Assembly: GCF_004522095.1 (NCBI RefSeq)
Contig: NZ_SPUI01000003.1
Location: forward strand, 558,001-622,000
DNA from: Nocardioides sp. 503
GTDB taxonomy: Bacteria; Actinomycetota; Actinomycetes; Propionibacteriales; Nocardioidaceae
Direction of reading: 5' to 3'
DNA length: 64,000 nucleotides
In this document: in pieces, positions 8,453 through 16,742 of the stretch
How positions within the stretch are numbered: the first letter of the stretch is position 1
Layout: every line of letters starts with the position of its first letter
Position numbers and translations under genes: made by a program
The notes under the pieces: model-generated
What the model saw: only the letters and a program-made list of their open reading frames with translations
Told to the model about the DNA's origin: nothing
The model's database searches: none

Positions 8453-8505
8453 TCGGGGTCCCCGCAGAAATGGGTGCGTAGCGAGCATTTGTGTGGGGTG
8501 TTCAT
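8449..8505 (-). CDS. 18-residue bridging ORF between two ABC exporter genes
   Basis: Short ORF of 18 codons (MNTPHKCSLRTHFCGDPE) with a strong ribosome site (GAGGAGG, 5 bases before the ATG). Its ATG overlaps the stop of the upstream ABC gene (ATGA) and its TGA overlaps the ATG at 8452 of the downstream one, so ribosomes would pass through it. It contains two His and two Cys. It may only couple translation of the two subunits, or be a real micropeptide. Confidence 0.4.
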   Translation of the reverse strand: MNTPHKCSLRTHFCGDPE

Positions 8506-10235
8506 GCTGCCTCCTCCGCGCTCAGCTGGGACGCGACGATCTCCTGGTACGTCGCGTTGCCGGCGAGCAGCTCGTCGTGGGTGCCGCGGCCGACGACGCG
8601 GCCGTCCTCGAGCACCAGGATCAGGTCGGCGTCGCGGATCGAGGAGACCCGCTGGGCGACGAGGACCACGGTGGCGTCGCGGGTCTCCGGCCTCAGCGCG
8701 GCGCGCAGCCGCGCGTCGGTCGCGAGGTCGAGCGCGGAGAACGCGTCGTCGAACAGGTAGATCTCCGGGCGGCGCACGAGCGCGCGAGCGATCGCGAGCC
8801 GCTGGCGCTGGCCGCCGGACACGTTGGTGCCGCCCTGGACGATCGGGGCGTCCAGGCCCTCCGGCATGGCCTCCACGAAGTCACGCGCCTGCGCGATCTC
8901 CAGCGCGCGCCAGAGCTCCTCGTCCGTGGCGTCGGGCTTGCCGTGGCGCAGGTTGGTCGCGATCGTGCCGGTGAAGAGGAAGGCCCGCTGCGGCACCAGG
9001 CCGATCTTGGCCCAGAGCAGGTCGGGGTCGAGGTCACGGACGCCGACCCCGTCGATGCGCACCTCCCCGGCGGTGGCGTCGAAGAGCCGCGGCACCAGGT
9101 TGACCAGCGTGGACTTGCCGGCGCCGGTGGAGCCGATGACGGCGACGGTCTGCCCGGCGTGCGCCTCGAACGTCACGCCGCTCAGGACCGGCTGCTCGGC
9201 GCCGGGGTAGGTGAAGCCGACGTCCTCGAGCTCGAGCCGGCCGCGGCCGGTGACGTCGCGCACCGGAGCGGCGGGCGGGACGACCGAGGACTCGGTGTCG
9301 AGCACCTCGCTGATGCGGTCGGCGCAGACCGAGGAGCGCGGCACCATCATCAGCATGAACGTCCCCATCATCACCGACATGAGGATCTGCATGAGGTAGC
9401 TGAGGAACGCCGTCAGGGCGCCGACCTCCATCTGGCCCTGGTCGACGCGGTGGCCGCCGAACCAGATGACCGCGACGCTGGAGACGTTGACGACCAGCAT
9501 CACCAGCGGGAACATCGTCGCCATCCAGCGTCCGGCGCGCACCGACACCTCGGTGAGGTCGGCGTTGGCCCGGCCGAAGCGGCGGGTCTCCTGCGGCTCG
9601 CGGACGAACGCGCGGACGACCCTGATGCCCGTGATCTGCTCGCGCAGCACGCGGTTGACGCCGTCGATGCGCTCCTGCACCAGCCGGAAGCTCGGCACCA
9701 TCTGGGACACGACGACGCCGACGGACAGGAAGAGCGCGGGGACGACGATCGCGAGCAGCCAGGACAGCCCCAGGTCCTCGCGCATCGCCATGAGGATCCC
9801 GCCGACCATCATGATCGGCACCGAGACCGCCATCGTGCAGGTCATCAGCGTCAGCATCTGGACCTGCTGGACGTCGTTGGTGTTGCGGGTGATCAGCGAC
9901 GGCGCCCCGAACTGCGCGAGCTCGCGCCCGGAGAACGACCCGACCCGGTGGAAGACGTCCGCGCGCAGGTCGCGCCCGAACGACATCGCCGTGCGCGCCG
10001 AGAACCAGACGGCCACCACCGAGCAGGCGATCTGGAGCAGCGAGACGCCGAGCATGATCGCGCCGACGCGGACGATGTAGTCGGTGTCGCCGGTGGCGAC
10101 GCCGTTGTCGATGATGTCGGCGTTGAGGCTGGGCAGGTAGAGCATCGCGACCGTGGCCGTGAACTGCAGGGCCACGACGATCGTGAGCCAGGTGCGGTAG
10201 GGGCGCAGGTAGGTGCGCATCAGGCGGAGCAGCAT
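8502..10235 (-). CDS. ABC exporter half-transporter, degenerate-site subunit
   Basis: 577-residue half exporter: six-helix membrane domain (residues 1-310) then ATPase domain. Walker A GSTGAGKST, canonical signature VSGGQRQR, but Walker B reads IYLFDDAFSALD, with Asp where the catalytic Glu should be, and the switch region is LVAQRVSS with Gln in place of His. These changes mark the non-catalytic partner of heterodimeric exporters of the BmrCD/TmrAB kind. Its ATG directly abuts the stop of the TetR regulator gene upstream; the partner subunit follows. The operon order is tetR, this gene, the 18-codon ORF, the partner gene. Confidence 0.9.
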   Translation of the reverse strand: MLLRLMRTYLRPYRTWLTIVVALQFTATVAMLYLPSLNADIIDNGVATGDTDYIVRVGAIMLGVSLLQIACSVVAVWFSARTAMSFGRDLRADVFHRVGSFSGRELAQFGAPSLITRNTNDVQQVQMLTLMTCTMAVSVPIMMVGGILMAMREDLGLSWLLAIVVPALFLSVGVVVSQMVPSFRLVQERIDGVNRVLREQITGIRVVRAFVREPQETRRFGRANADLTEVSVRAGRWMATMFPLVMLVVNVSSVAVIWFGGHRVDQGQMEVGALTAFLSYLMQILMSVMMGTFMLMMVPRSSVCADRISEVLDTESSVVPPAAPVRDVTGRGRLELEDVGFTYPGAEQPVLSGVTFEAHAGQTVAVIGSTGAGKSTLVNLVPRLFDATAGEVRIDGVGVRDLDPDLLWAKIGLVPQRAFLFTGTIATNLRHGKPDATDEELWRALEIAQARDFVEAMPEGLDAPIVQGGTNVSGGQRQRLAIARALVRRPEIYLFDDAFSALDLATDARLRAALRPETRDATVVLVAQRVSSIRDADLILVLEDGRVVGRGTHDELLAGNATYQEIVASQLSAEEAA

Positions 10236-10817
10236 TCAGTCCCTCTTCCGGAGCCCGAGGAGGACGGTCTCGACGATCTGCTCGGGCGTGAGCAGCCGTC
10301 CGTCGGCGATCCTGGGGTGGCTGCCGGCGAAGGTCAGCAACCGCAGGACGTGCAGGAAGTGCTCGACCGGCACGGCGAGCTGGTCGGCGTCGTCACCGAC
10401 GACGTCGATGAGCAGGAGCGTGAGCCGGGCCCGCCACGCCTCGGCCTCCTCGGAGTCGTGCAGGTGACCCGGAGGCCCGACCAGCTCGACCTTGAGCATC
10501 AGGTCGAACGTCGCGCGGAAGCGCTGCTGGAGCAGCGCGACCAGGGAGAGCAACCGGGCGCTCAACGGCTGGTCGCGGTCGATGCCCTCGATGCGGGCCA
10601 CGACGTCGCCGGGCTCGAAGGCGCGGGCCAGCGCCGCGTCGACCAGCTCCTCCTTGGACTCGAAGACCCGGAAGATCGTCCCCTCGGCGACCTCGGCCGC
10701 CTCGGCGATCTGGCGCGTGGTCACGGCGCGCCCGTGGACGCGCAGCAGCCGCAGCGTCACGTCGGTGAGCTGCTCGCGGCGCTCCTCGGGCGAGAGCGGT
10801 CGGGCACGGGGTGGCAT
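10236..10817 (-). CDS. TetR/AcrR-family transcriptional regulator
   Basis: 193-residue repressor-type regulator. The N-terminal helix-turn-helix is visible (TRQIAEAAEVAEGTIFRVF, residues about 35-53) followed by a ligand-binding helical domain. Start chosen at ATG 10817 (MPPRARPLSPEERREQ); an in-frame GTG at 10847 lies inside the operator and is unlikely. First gene of the ABC exporter operon, so it most likely controls the exporter; the palindrome at 10833-10850 sits between it and the divergent large membrane protein gene and could control both. Confidence 0.9.
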   Translation of the reverse strand: MPPRARPLSPEERREQLTDVTLRLLRVHGRAVTTRQIAEAAEVAEGTIFRVFESKEELVDAALARAFEPGDVVARIEGIDRDQPLSARLLSLVALLQQRFRATFDLMLKVELVGPPGHLHDSEEAEAWRARLTLLLIDVVGDDADQLAVPVEHFLHVLRLLTFAGSHPRIADGRLLTPEQIVETVLLGLRKRD

Positions 10818-10832
10818 GCCGTCGACGATAAC

Positions 10833-10850
10833 TGAGTGAGCACTCACTCA
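10833..10850. promoter_or_regulatory. TetR-family operator
   Basis: 18-bp palindrome TGAGTGAG-CA-CTCACTCA with perfect 8-base arms, 15 bases upstream of the tetR start and 33 bases upstream of the divergent gene. Size, symmetry and location match a TetR-dimer operator, implying autoregulation. Confidence 0.75.
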
Positions 10851-10882
10851 CAACTGGGATTCCGACGCGGTAGGTTGCGCCG

Positions 10883-13855
10883 GTGCGCAGGCGGTCGGCG
10901 GGGGTCGTGGTCGTCCTCGTCCTGCTCGCGCTCATCGGGACGCTGCTGGCGCTGGGGATCTCGGCCACGCTCGGCATCCGCAGCGAGACCAAGCAGGTGC
11001 CCGTCGAGCACGCCGCCGTCGCGCCCGCACGTCCGAGCGCCCCCGCTCCCCGGCTCACCTCGGTCGACGCACCCCACGACCTGCGCACCCGCACCGCGGT
11101 CGCCGAGCTGCGCGACGCCGTGGCCGACGCCGCCGGCACCCGCGGCACCCGCGGCACCGCGACGCTCGTGGTCGAGCACGGCGACGGGCCCGACGACGAC
11201 GAGACCTACCGGGTCACCGGCACCCCGAGCGCCCTGCGGGTCACCGCGTCCAGCCGCACGGGCGCCGTGCGCGGGGTCTACGACCTCGCCCTCGACGTGC
11301 GCGAGGGTCGCTCGCCCGCCGACCGGATCGGCACGCGGGTCGCCTCGCGACTCCCCTTCCGGATGGCCGACCTCGGCGCCGCCGGCGTCCTCCCCGACCC
11401 CGAGACCTGGCGGCGGGGGACCGACTACTCCCACCGCTCGGGCGCCTTCGAGGACGTCATCCTGCCCGGCGCCCCCTACGTCGACACCGCGGCGATGGCG
11501 AGGGCGGCCGCCTCGGTCGAGGAGTACGTCGAGCACGTGCTGGCCGAGGGCTACACCGCCATCGCGGTGCCGGGGTTCCTGGAGTACCTCACCTTCTCGG
11601 AGGTGCCCGGCGTCTACGACGATGCGGACGAGCACGTGGCCCGCGCCGAGGCGATGCGCGCGGCCTTCGGCCCGGTGTGGCGGCACGCGCGCGACCTGGG
11701 CCTCGACGTCTACCTGCGCACCGACATGCTCGCGCTCAGCACGCCGCTGGCCGACTACTTCGAGCGCGAGCTCGGCGGCCTCGACACCGAGGACCCCGCC
11801 CTGTGGGACGTCTACCGTGCCGGACTCGAGGAGCTCTACGCCGCCATGCCCTCCCTGTCCGGCGTCGTGGTCCGGATCGGCGAGGCCGGGCGCGTCTACG
11901 ACCTGCCGGGGTGGGACTACTACTCCGAGCTCGGCGTGACGACCGTGCCGGCGGTGCGGCGGATGCTGACCGCCTTCACCGACCAGGCCGAGGCGGCCGG
12001 CAAGGAGGTCGTCTTCCGCACCTGGAGCGTGGGGGTCGGGGCGGTCGGCGACATGCACACCGACCAGGCGTCGTACGACGAGGTGCTGGCGGGCCTGGAC
12101 TCCCCTGCCCTGGTCGTGTCGACCAAGTACACCCTCGGCGACTTCTACAGCCACCTGCCGCTCAACGACACCCTCACCCACGGCGAGCAGCGACGGATCG
12201 TGGAGCTGCAGAGCCGACGCGAGTTCGAGGCGTTCGGGTCGCTGCCCAACGACCTCGGCGACCTCTACCGGACCGCGCTGACGACGTTCCTCGACGCCAA
12301 CCCGCACGTCGAGGGCATCTGGACGTGGACCCAGGACGGCGGTCCGTGGCGAGCCGGTCCCATGAGCCTGGAGCTGACCAGCGGCTTCTGGCAGCTCTAC
12401 GAGCTCAACACGGTGCTGGCCGCCCGGCTGGCGCGCGACCCCGGCACCGACGTGTCCCAGGTGACGGCCGACTGGGTGCGCCGCTGGTTCACCGACGACC
12501 CCGCCGCGGTCGTCGCCGTCGCCGGCGCCATGGCCCGCTCCCGCGAGGCGGTGACCCGGGGCCTCTACATCGGTCCCTACGCCGAACAGCGCGTCTTCGC
12601 GCTCGGCCTCGAGCCGCCGCCGATGATGTGGCTCTTCGAGTGGGACATCCTCACCGGCGACAGCGGCGTGCTGGACATCGTCTACGCCGTCAGCCGCGAC
12701 CGTTTCGACGAGGCGGTGTCCGAGGGCGACGAGGCCGTCGCCGTGGCCACGCGCATGCGCGACGCCGTGGCGGCAGTACCCGACACCAGCTTCAAGGACC
12801 CCGTCCTGCGCGACCGGCTGCGGGCGACGCTCGACTACCAGGTCGACCTCTTCACCGTGCTGGGCGCCTACCGCACGATGGTGCTCACCCACGCGCGCTG
12901 GCTCGACACCGGTGCCGGCCGCGACGACTGGGCCGACGCGCGGGACCGGTTCGAGGCGGCAGCCGCCGCCCACGAGACCCGCTACGCCGGCGACCTGGAC
13001 CTGCCGGCGTTCAACCTGACCGCGGCGCGGATCGGGACCGAGCGCGCCGCGCGCGACCTGCCGATGGCCTGGCTCGCCCGCGCGGGGCTGCTGCTCGTGC
13101 TCGGCTGGCTGGTCCTCGGCGCCACCGGTCGGGTCAGGGCGGCTCGGGCGACCTGGCTGGCCGGCACCCGGCCGTGGCGGGCGGTCGAGGCGGTGCGCGA
13201 CCTGACCGGGCGCGATCGCGCGCTCGTGGCCGCGGTGCCGCTGCTCGCACTGGTGTCGAGCCGGCTGGTCCTGACGTGGGCCGCCGCGCCCGCGCACCTG
13301 CTCGTGACCGGGCTGGCCTGGACCGTCCTGCTCCTGGGGCTGGCGCTGGCGCTGCGCGGTCGGGACCCCTGGCCCGTCGTGGCGGCGCTCGGCGGGGCGG
13401 TGCTGCTGCGCGTGGTGCTGCTGCTGGCGGCGCTCGCGCCGCGCGGCCCGGGTGGCTACTGGTTCTGGTTCTGGACCGACCCGACCCGCCGCACGGCGTA
13501 CGTCGTGGTGGCGTCCATGGCCTTCGGGTGGGTGCTCGTGGCGGCGACGTGGGCGCTGCGCGTCTCGCTGGGCCGGCGGCGGGCGGCCGCCGCCGTGCTG
13601 GCGACCGTGGGTGCAGCGCTCGGCGCGAGCGGCGCGCTGGTCGGCGCGATCGGCCTCGAGGAGGCGCTCACGACGTGGAACGACCAGATGGCGCTGCTGC
13701 CCTGGGGGCTCTCGCGCATCCTGGGGATCACCGTCTACCTCGGCATCCCCACCGCGCTGCCGTGGTGGGTGGCCGGCCTCGGCGGGAGCCTGCTGCTGGT
13801 CGGGCTCGCCACCGGCCGGCGCCGGCCCGCGGTCACGGCGCCAGGCGCTCCGTGA
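10883..13855 (+). CDS. Large membrane protein: hydrolase-like extracellular domain plus C-terminal multi-helix domain
   Basis: 990 residues. A single N-terminal helix (residues about 8-30) anchors a roughly 690-residue outer domain, followed by about seven membrane segments from residue 726 to the end. The outer domain has features of carbohydrate-active TIM-barrel enzymes: an N-terminal beta/alpha part with RTGAVRGVYDLAL, as in the ancillary domains of GH67/GH20-type enzymes, then segments such as RTWSVGVGAVGDM, VSTKYTLGDFYSH and EGIWTWTQDGGPW, which suggest a GH67 (alpha-glucuronidase)-like barrel. I cannot assign catalytic residues with confidence. GTG start with no clear ribosome site; TAGGTT at 10871-10876 could be the -10 of a leaderless transcript. 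Overlaps convergent pdxH by 23 bases. Confidence 0.6.
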   Translation: MRRRSAGVVVVLVLLALIGTLLALGISATLGIRSETKQVPVEHAAVAPARPSAPAPRLTSVDAPHDLRTRTAVAELRDAVADAAGTRGTRGTATLVVEHGDGPDDDETYRVTGTPSALRVTASSRTGAVRGVYDLALDVREGRSPADRIGTRVASRLPFRMADLGAAGVLPDPETWRRGTDYSHRSGAFEDVILPGAPYVDTAAMARAAASVEEYVEHVLAEGYTAIAVPGFLEYLTFSEVPGVYDDADEHVARAEAMRAAFGPVWRHARDLGLDVYLRTDMLALSTPLADYFERELGGLDTEDPALWDVYRAGLEELYAAMPSLSGVVVRIGEAGRVYDLPGWDYYSELGVTTVPAVRRMLTAFTDQAEAAGKEVVFRTWSVGVGAVGDMHTDQASYDEVLAGLDSPALVVSTKYTLGDFYSHLPLNDTLTHGEQRRIVELQSRREFEAFGSLPNDLGDLYRTALTTFLDANPHVEGIWTWTQDGGPWRAGPMSLELTSGFWQLYELNTVLAARLARDPGTDVSQVTADWVRRWFTDDPAAVVAVAGAMARSREAVTRGLYIGPYAEQRVFALGLEPPPMMWLFEWDILTGDSGVLDIVYAVSRDRFDEAVSEGDEAVAVATRMRDAVAAVPDTSFKDPVLRDRLRATLDYQVDLFTVLGAYRTMVLTHARWLDTGAGRDDWADARDRFEAAAAAHETRYAGDLDLPAFNLTAARIGTERAARDLPMAWLARAGLLLVLGWLVLGATGRVRAARATWLAGTRPWRAVEAVRDLTGRDRALVAAVPLLALVSSRLVLTWAAAPAHLLVTGLAWTVLLLGLALALRGRDPWPVVAALGGAVLLRVVLLLAALAPRGPGGYWFWFWTDPTRRTAYVVVASMAFGWVLVAATWALRVSLGRRRAAAAVLATVGAALGASGALVGAIGLEEALTTWNDQMALLPWGLSRILGITVYLGIPTALPWWVAGLGGSLLLVGLATGRRRPAVTAPGAP

Positions 13856-14489
13856 CCCACCCGTGCGCCGTGCGCCGATAGACCAGCCGGTCGTGCAGCC
13901 GGCCGCGCCGGCCCTGCCAGAACTCCACGAGCTCGGGCGCCACGAGGTAGCCGCCCCACTCGGGCGGCACCGGGACCTCGTCGGGGAAGCGGCGCTCGGC
14001 CTCGGCGTAGGCGGCGTCGAGCTCCTCGCGGCCCGCGACCGGCGACGACTGGTGGGAGGCCCAGGCGCCCAGCTGCGAGCCGCGGGGCCGTGAGGCGAAG
14101 TAGGCCTCGACGTCGGCGCGGGGCAGCAGCGAGGCGGTGCCGTCGACCCGCACCTGGCGCTCCAGCAGGTGCCACGGGAAGAGCAGCGAGCAGGCGGGGT
14201 TGGCCGCGAGGTCGGAGCCCTTGTGCGAGGAGGTGTTGGTGAAGAACCGGAAGCCGTCGTCGGCGACGCCCTTGAGGAGGACCATCCGCGAGGACGGGCG
14301 ACCCTCGGCCGAGACCGTCGACACCACCATCGCGTTGGGCTCGTGCAGGTTGGCGGCGCGTACGTCGGCGAACCAGCCGCCGAACATCGCGACCGGGTCC
14401 GCGGCCAGGTCGTCCTCGGCGAGACCGCCGGCGGCGTACTCCTGGCGGAGCGCCGCGATGTCCCCGTCGTCGTGCGTGTTGTCTCCCAT
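13833..14489 (-). CDS. pdxH: Pyridoxamine 5'-phosphate oxidase
   Basis: FMN enzyme that oxidises pyridoxamine or pyridoxine phosphate to pyridoxal phosphate, the last step of vitamin B6 salvage. 218 residues, the normal length. Motifs: SSRMVLLKGVADDGFRFFTN (FMN/substrate region), FPWHLLERQVRVDG, and the C-terminal dimer and phosphate-binding part with VEFWQGRRGRLHDR ending WVTERLAP. Start at ATG 14489 gives the family's usual N-terminus (REEY-like LRQEYAAGGL). It is divergent from citrate synthase with 76 bases between. Confidence 0.95.
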   Translation of the reverse strand: MGDNTHDDGDIAALRQEYAAGGLAEDDLAADPVAMFGGWFADVRAANLHEPNAMVVSTVSAEGRPSSRMVLLKGVADDGFRFFTNTSSHKGSDLAANPACSLLFPWHLLERQVRVDGTASLLPRADVEAYFASRPRGSQLGAWASHQSSPVAGREELDAAYAEAERRFPDEVPVPPEWGGYLVAPELVEFWQGRRGRLHDRLVYRRTAHGWVTERLAP

Positions 14490-14565
14490 ACGAGCCACGG
14501 TAGGGCGTGGTGCACAATGCCTGCGGCGCGCCCACACACCCGGGCGCCGGACGAAGGGGCACGTC

Positions 14566-15669
14566 ATGACCGAGGTACACCACGGGCTGGAGGGCGTCGT
14601 CGCCTTCGAGAGCGAGATCGCCGAGCCCGACAAGGAGGGCTCCGCGCTGCGCTACCGCGGCGTCGACATCGAGGACCTCGTCGGCCGCGTGCCCTTCGAG
14701 AACGTCTGGGGCCTGCTGATCGACGGCTCCTACACCCCCGGCCTGCCGCCGGCCGAGCCCTACAACCTCCCGGTCCACACCGGCGACGTCCGCGTGGACG
14801 TGCAGGCGGCCGTCGCGATGCTGGCGCCGGCGTTCGGCTTCGGCCAGACCTACGACATCTCCGACGAGCAGGCCCGCGAGGACCTCAGCCGCGTCGCCGT
14901 CATGGTGCTCTCCTACGCCGCCCAGTCGGCGCGCGGGCTGCAGCAGCCCGTGGTCCCGCAGCGCCTCGTCGACGCGGGCGGCACGCTCGCCGAGAAGTTC
15001 CTGATCCGCTGGAAGGGCGAGGCCGACCCGGCCCACGTGCAGGCCATCGACGCCTACTGGTCCTCGGCCGCCGAGCACGGCATGAACGCCTCGACCTTCA
15101 CCGCCCGCGTCATCACCTCGACCGGCGCCGACGTCGCCGCCGCCTTCTCCGGCGCGATCGGCGCCATGAGCGGCCCGCTGCACGGCGGGGCGCCCTCGCG
15201 GGTGCTCGGCATGATCTCCGACGTCGAGGAGTCCGGCGACGCCACGGGCTACGTCAAGGGCCTGCTCGACCGCGGCGAGCGGCTGATGGGCTTCGGTCAC
15301 CGCGTCTACCGCGCGGAGGACCCGCGTGCGCGCGTGCTGCGTCGTACGGCCAAGGAGCTGGACGCGCCGCGCTACGAGGTCGCCGAGGCGCTCGAGAAGG
15401 CCGCGCTCGCCGAGCTCAAGGAGCGCCGCCCCGACCGCGTGCTCGAGACCAACGTGGAGTTCTGGGCCGCGATCGTGCTCGACTTCGCCGAGGTGCCGCC
15501 GCACATGTTCACCTCGATGTTCACGTGTGCGCGCACCGGCGGCTGGTCGGCGCACATCCTCGAGCAGAAGCGCACGGGCCGCCTGATCCGCCCGTCCGCG
15601 ATCTACACCGGCCCGAGCGCCCGCTCGGCCGACGAGGTCGACGGCTGGAAGTCGGAGTGGGCCGGCTGA
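14566..15669 (+). CDS. Citrate synthase (type 2, CitA-like)
   Basis: Condenses acetyl-CoA and oxaloacetate to citrate for entry into the TCA cycle. 367 residues, as in the short actinobacterial citrate synthase 2 group. Catalytic motifs: SGPLHGGAPSRVL (His near 206), GFGHRVYRAEDPRAR (His near 245), and the Asp in AAIVLDFAEVPPHMFT (about 305); the substrate Arg is in RPSAIYTGP. ATG 14566 has an AAGGGG ribosome site. It is monocistronic, with paired hairpins downstream. Confidence 0.93.
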   Translation: MTEVHHGLEGVVAFESEIAEPDKEGSALRYRGVDIEDLVGRVPFENVWGLLIDGSYTPGLPPAEPYNLPVHTGDVRVDVQAAVAMLAPAFGFGQTYDISDEQAREDLSRVAVMVLSYAAQSARGLQQPVVPQRLVDAGGTLAEKFLIRWKGEADPAHVQAIDAYWSSAAEHGMNASTFTARVITSTGADVAAAFSGAIGAMSGPLHGGAPSRVLGMISDVEESGDATGYVKGLLDRGERLMGFGHRVYRAEDPRARVLRRTAKELDAPRYEVAEALEKAALAELKERRPDRVLETNVEFWAAIVLDFAEVPPHMFTSMFTCARTGGWSAHILEQKRTGRLIRPSAIYTGPSARSADEVDGWKSEWAG

Positions 15670-15687
15670 GCCGACCCGGCTGAGGCC

Positions 15688-15753
15688 GAGCGGCTCGCCC
15701 GAGCCGCTCACGGTCGCGCCCCCACTGCTCGCGCACGCGCGAGGGGTGGGGGC
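15688..15753 (+). terminator. Tandem hairpins after citrate synthase
   Basis: Two successive stems: GAGCGGCT/AGCCGCTC (15688-15709) and GCCCCCAC/GTGGGGGC (15718-15753, with a further inner stem). There is only a weak CTTTC after the second stem, so this is probably a GC-type terminator. Confidence 0.5.
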
Positions 15754-15886
15754 TTTCGGCGTCTTGAGGGTTGCTTGAGCCAACCTGCGGGCTTTGCCCC
15801 CGAGGGGCTTGATCTGAGGGCGGCAGAGTTCTGGTCATCAAGCACCGGCCACCCAGGGCCACCTCAGACCAGAAGGAAACGTCACC

Positions 15887-16513
15887 ATGAAGAAGTCGGC
15901 CCTCACCGCCAGCTCCACCAAGATCCTCGCCTCCGTCGTCCTCGTCGCCGGCGCCGCCTCCGTGGCCGGCCTGGGCACCTTCGGTGCCTTCACCTCCACC
16001 ACCTCGGCCAGCGAGGCCGTGGGCACCGGCAAGGTCGTCCTGGGCCTGACCCAGCACGCCACCCTCGGCACCACCGTCGCCGCGACCAACCTGGTCCCCG
16101 GAGACACCGTGCAGCGCGCCGTGGTCCTGACCCGCTCCAGCGACACCGAGGCCTTCGGCTCGGTCAAGCTCACCACCGCCGGCGGCACGGCCAACAAGCT
16201 CACCACCGAGCAGACCGACGGCCTGCAGCTCGCCGTGGACCAGTGCTCGATCGCCTGGACCAAGGCCTCGGGCAGCAACGACCTCGTCTGCGGCACCGGC
16301 GGCACCGTGACCAACGTCGTGGCCTCGCGCCCCGTGGTCGGCACCAACCTCGACCTCGCCGCGGCCACCACCGCCCTCAACTCCGGCGCCGCGGCCGCCA
16401 ACCTGCGCGTCACCCTCACGCTGCCCCCCGCCGCGGACAACACCTTCCAGGGCCTGTCCAACACGGTCGCCTTCACCTTCGACGCCACCCAGCGCGCCGC
16501 GCAGGCCAAGTAG
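15887..16513 (+). CDS. Secreted TasA/camelysin-like protein with SipW-type signal
   Basis: 208 residues. The N-terminus has the basic MKK start, a hydrophobic stretch (residues 13-30) and the SipW-dependent-type motif GTFGAFTSTTSASEAVGTGKV-like cleavage region (about 29-48), followed by an all-beta domain rich in Thr, Ala and Val (VPGDTVQRAVVLTRSS, ANLRVTLTLPPAADN) and two Cys near residues 119 and 132. This matches the family of TasA/CalY biofilm-fibre and camelysin-like surface proteins. Clear AGAAGGAA ribosome site. No sipW-like peptidase gene is in the window. First gene of a three-gene cassette. A role in matrix or surface fibres is an inference. Confidence 0.7.
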   Translation: MKKSALTASSTKILASVVLVAGAASVAGLGTFGAFTSTTSASEAVGTGKVVLGLTQHATLGTTVAATNLVPGDTVQRAVVLTRSSDTEAFGSVKLTTAGGTANKLTTEQTDGLQLAVDQCSIAWTKASGSNDLVCGTGGTVTNVVASRPVVGTNLDLAAATTALNSGAAAANLRVTLTLPPAADNTFQGLSNTVAFTFDATQRAAQAK

Positions 16514-16571
16514 CCCCTGACCACCCGCACCCTCACCACCGCCACCACAGACCAGGGACAGGAGCCACGCC

Positions 16572-16742
16572 ATGAGTGCCACCACCGCCGCCCCACACAC
16601 CGGCATGGTCGGACGCCACCGCGTGGCTCCTGCTCCCGCCCCCGTACGGCGCGCCTCCACCCGCCCCGCCGTCGCGCCCGGCACGACCGGCGGCACGCCG
16701 CAGCAGGCCGCCGCGCAGGACCTCGAGCAGGTCGACGCATGA
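16572..16742 (+). CDS. 56-residue Pro/Ala/Thr-rich small protein
   Basis: Small ORF with a CAGGAG ribosome site nine bases ahead and an ATGA overlap with the following gene. The sequence is low-complexity, rich in Ala, Pro, Thr and Arg (APAPAPVRRASTRPAVAPG), ending AAAQDLEQVDA; no membrane helix or signal peptide. I do not recognise a family. The coupling suggests co-translation with the HPt-like protein. Confidence 0.5.
   Translation: MSATTAAPHTGMVGRHRVAPAPAPVRRASTRPAVAPGTTGGTPQQAAAQDLEQVDA

Noticed and set aside
10844..14539. Very long open frame on the minus strand opposite the large membrane protein gene
   Set aside because: It is antisense to a well-supported gene and pdxH, low-complexity (Arg/Gly/Ala/His/Val) and lacks any recognisable domain; a by-product of GC-biased third positions.
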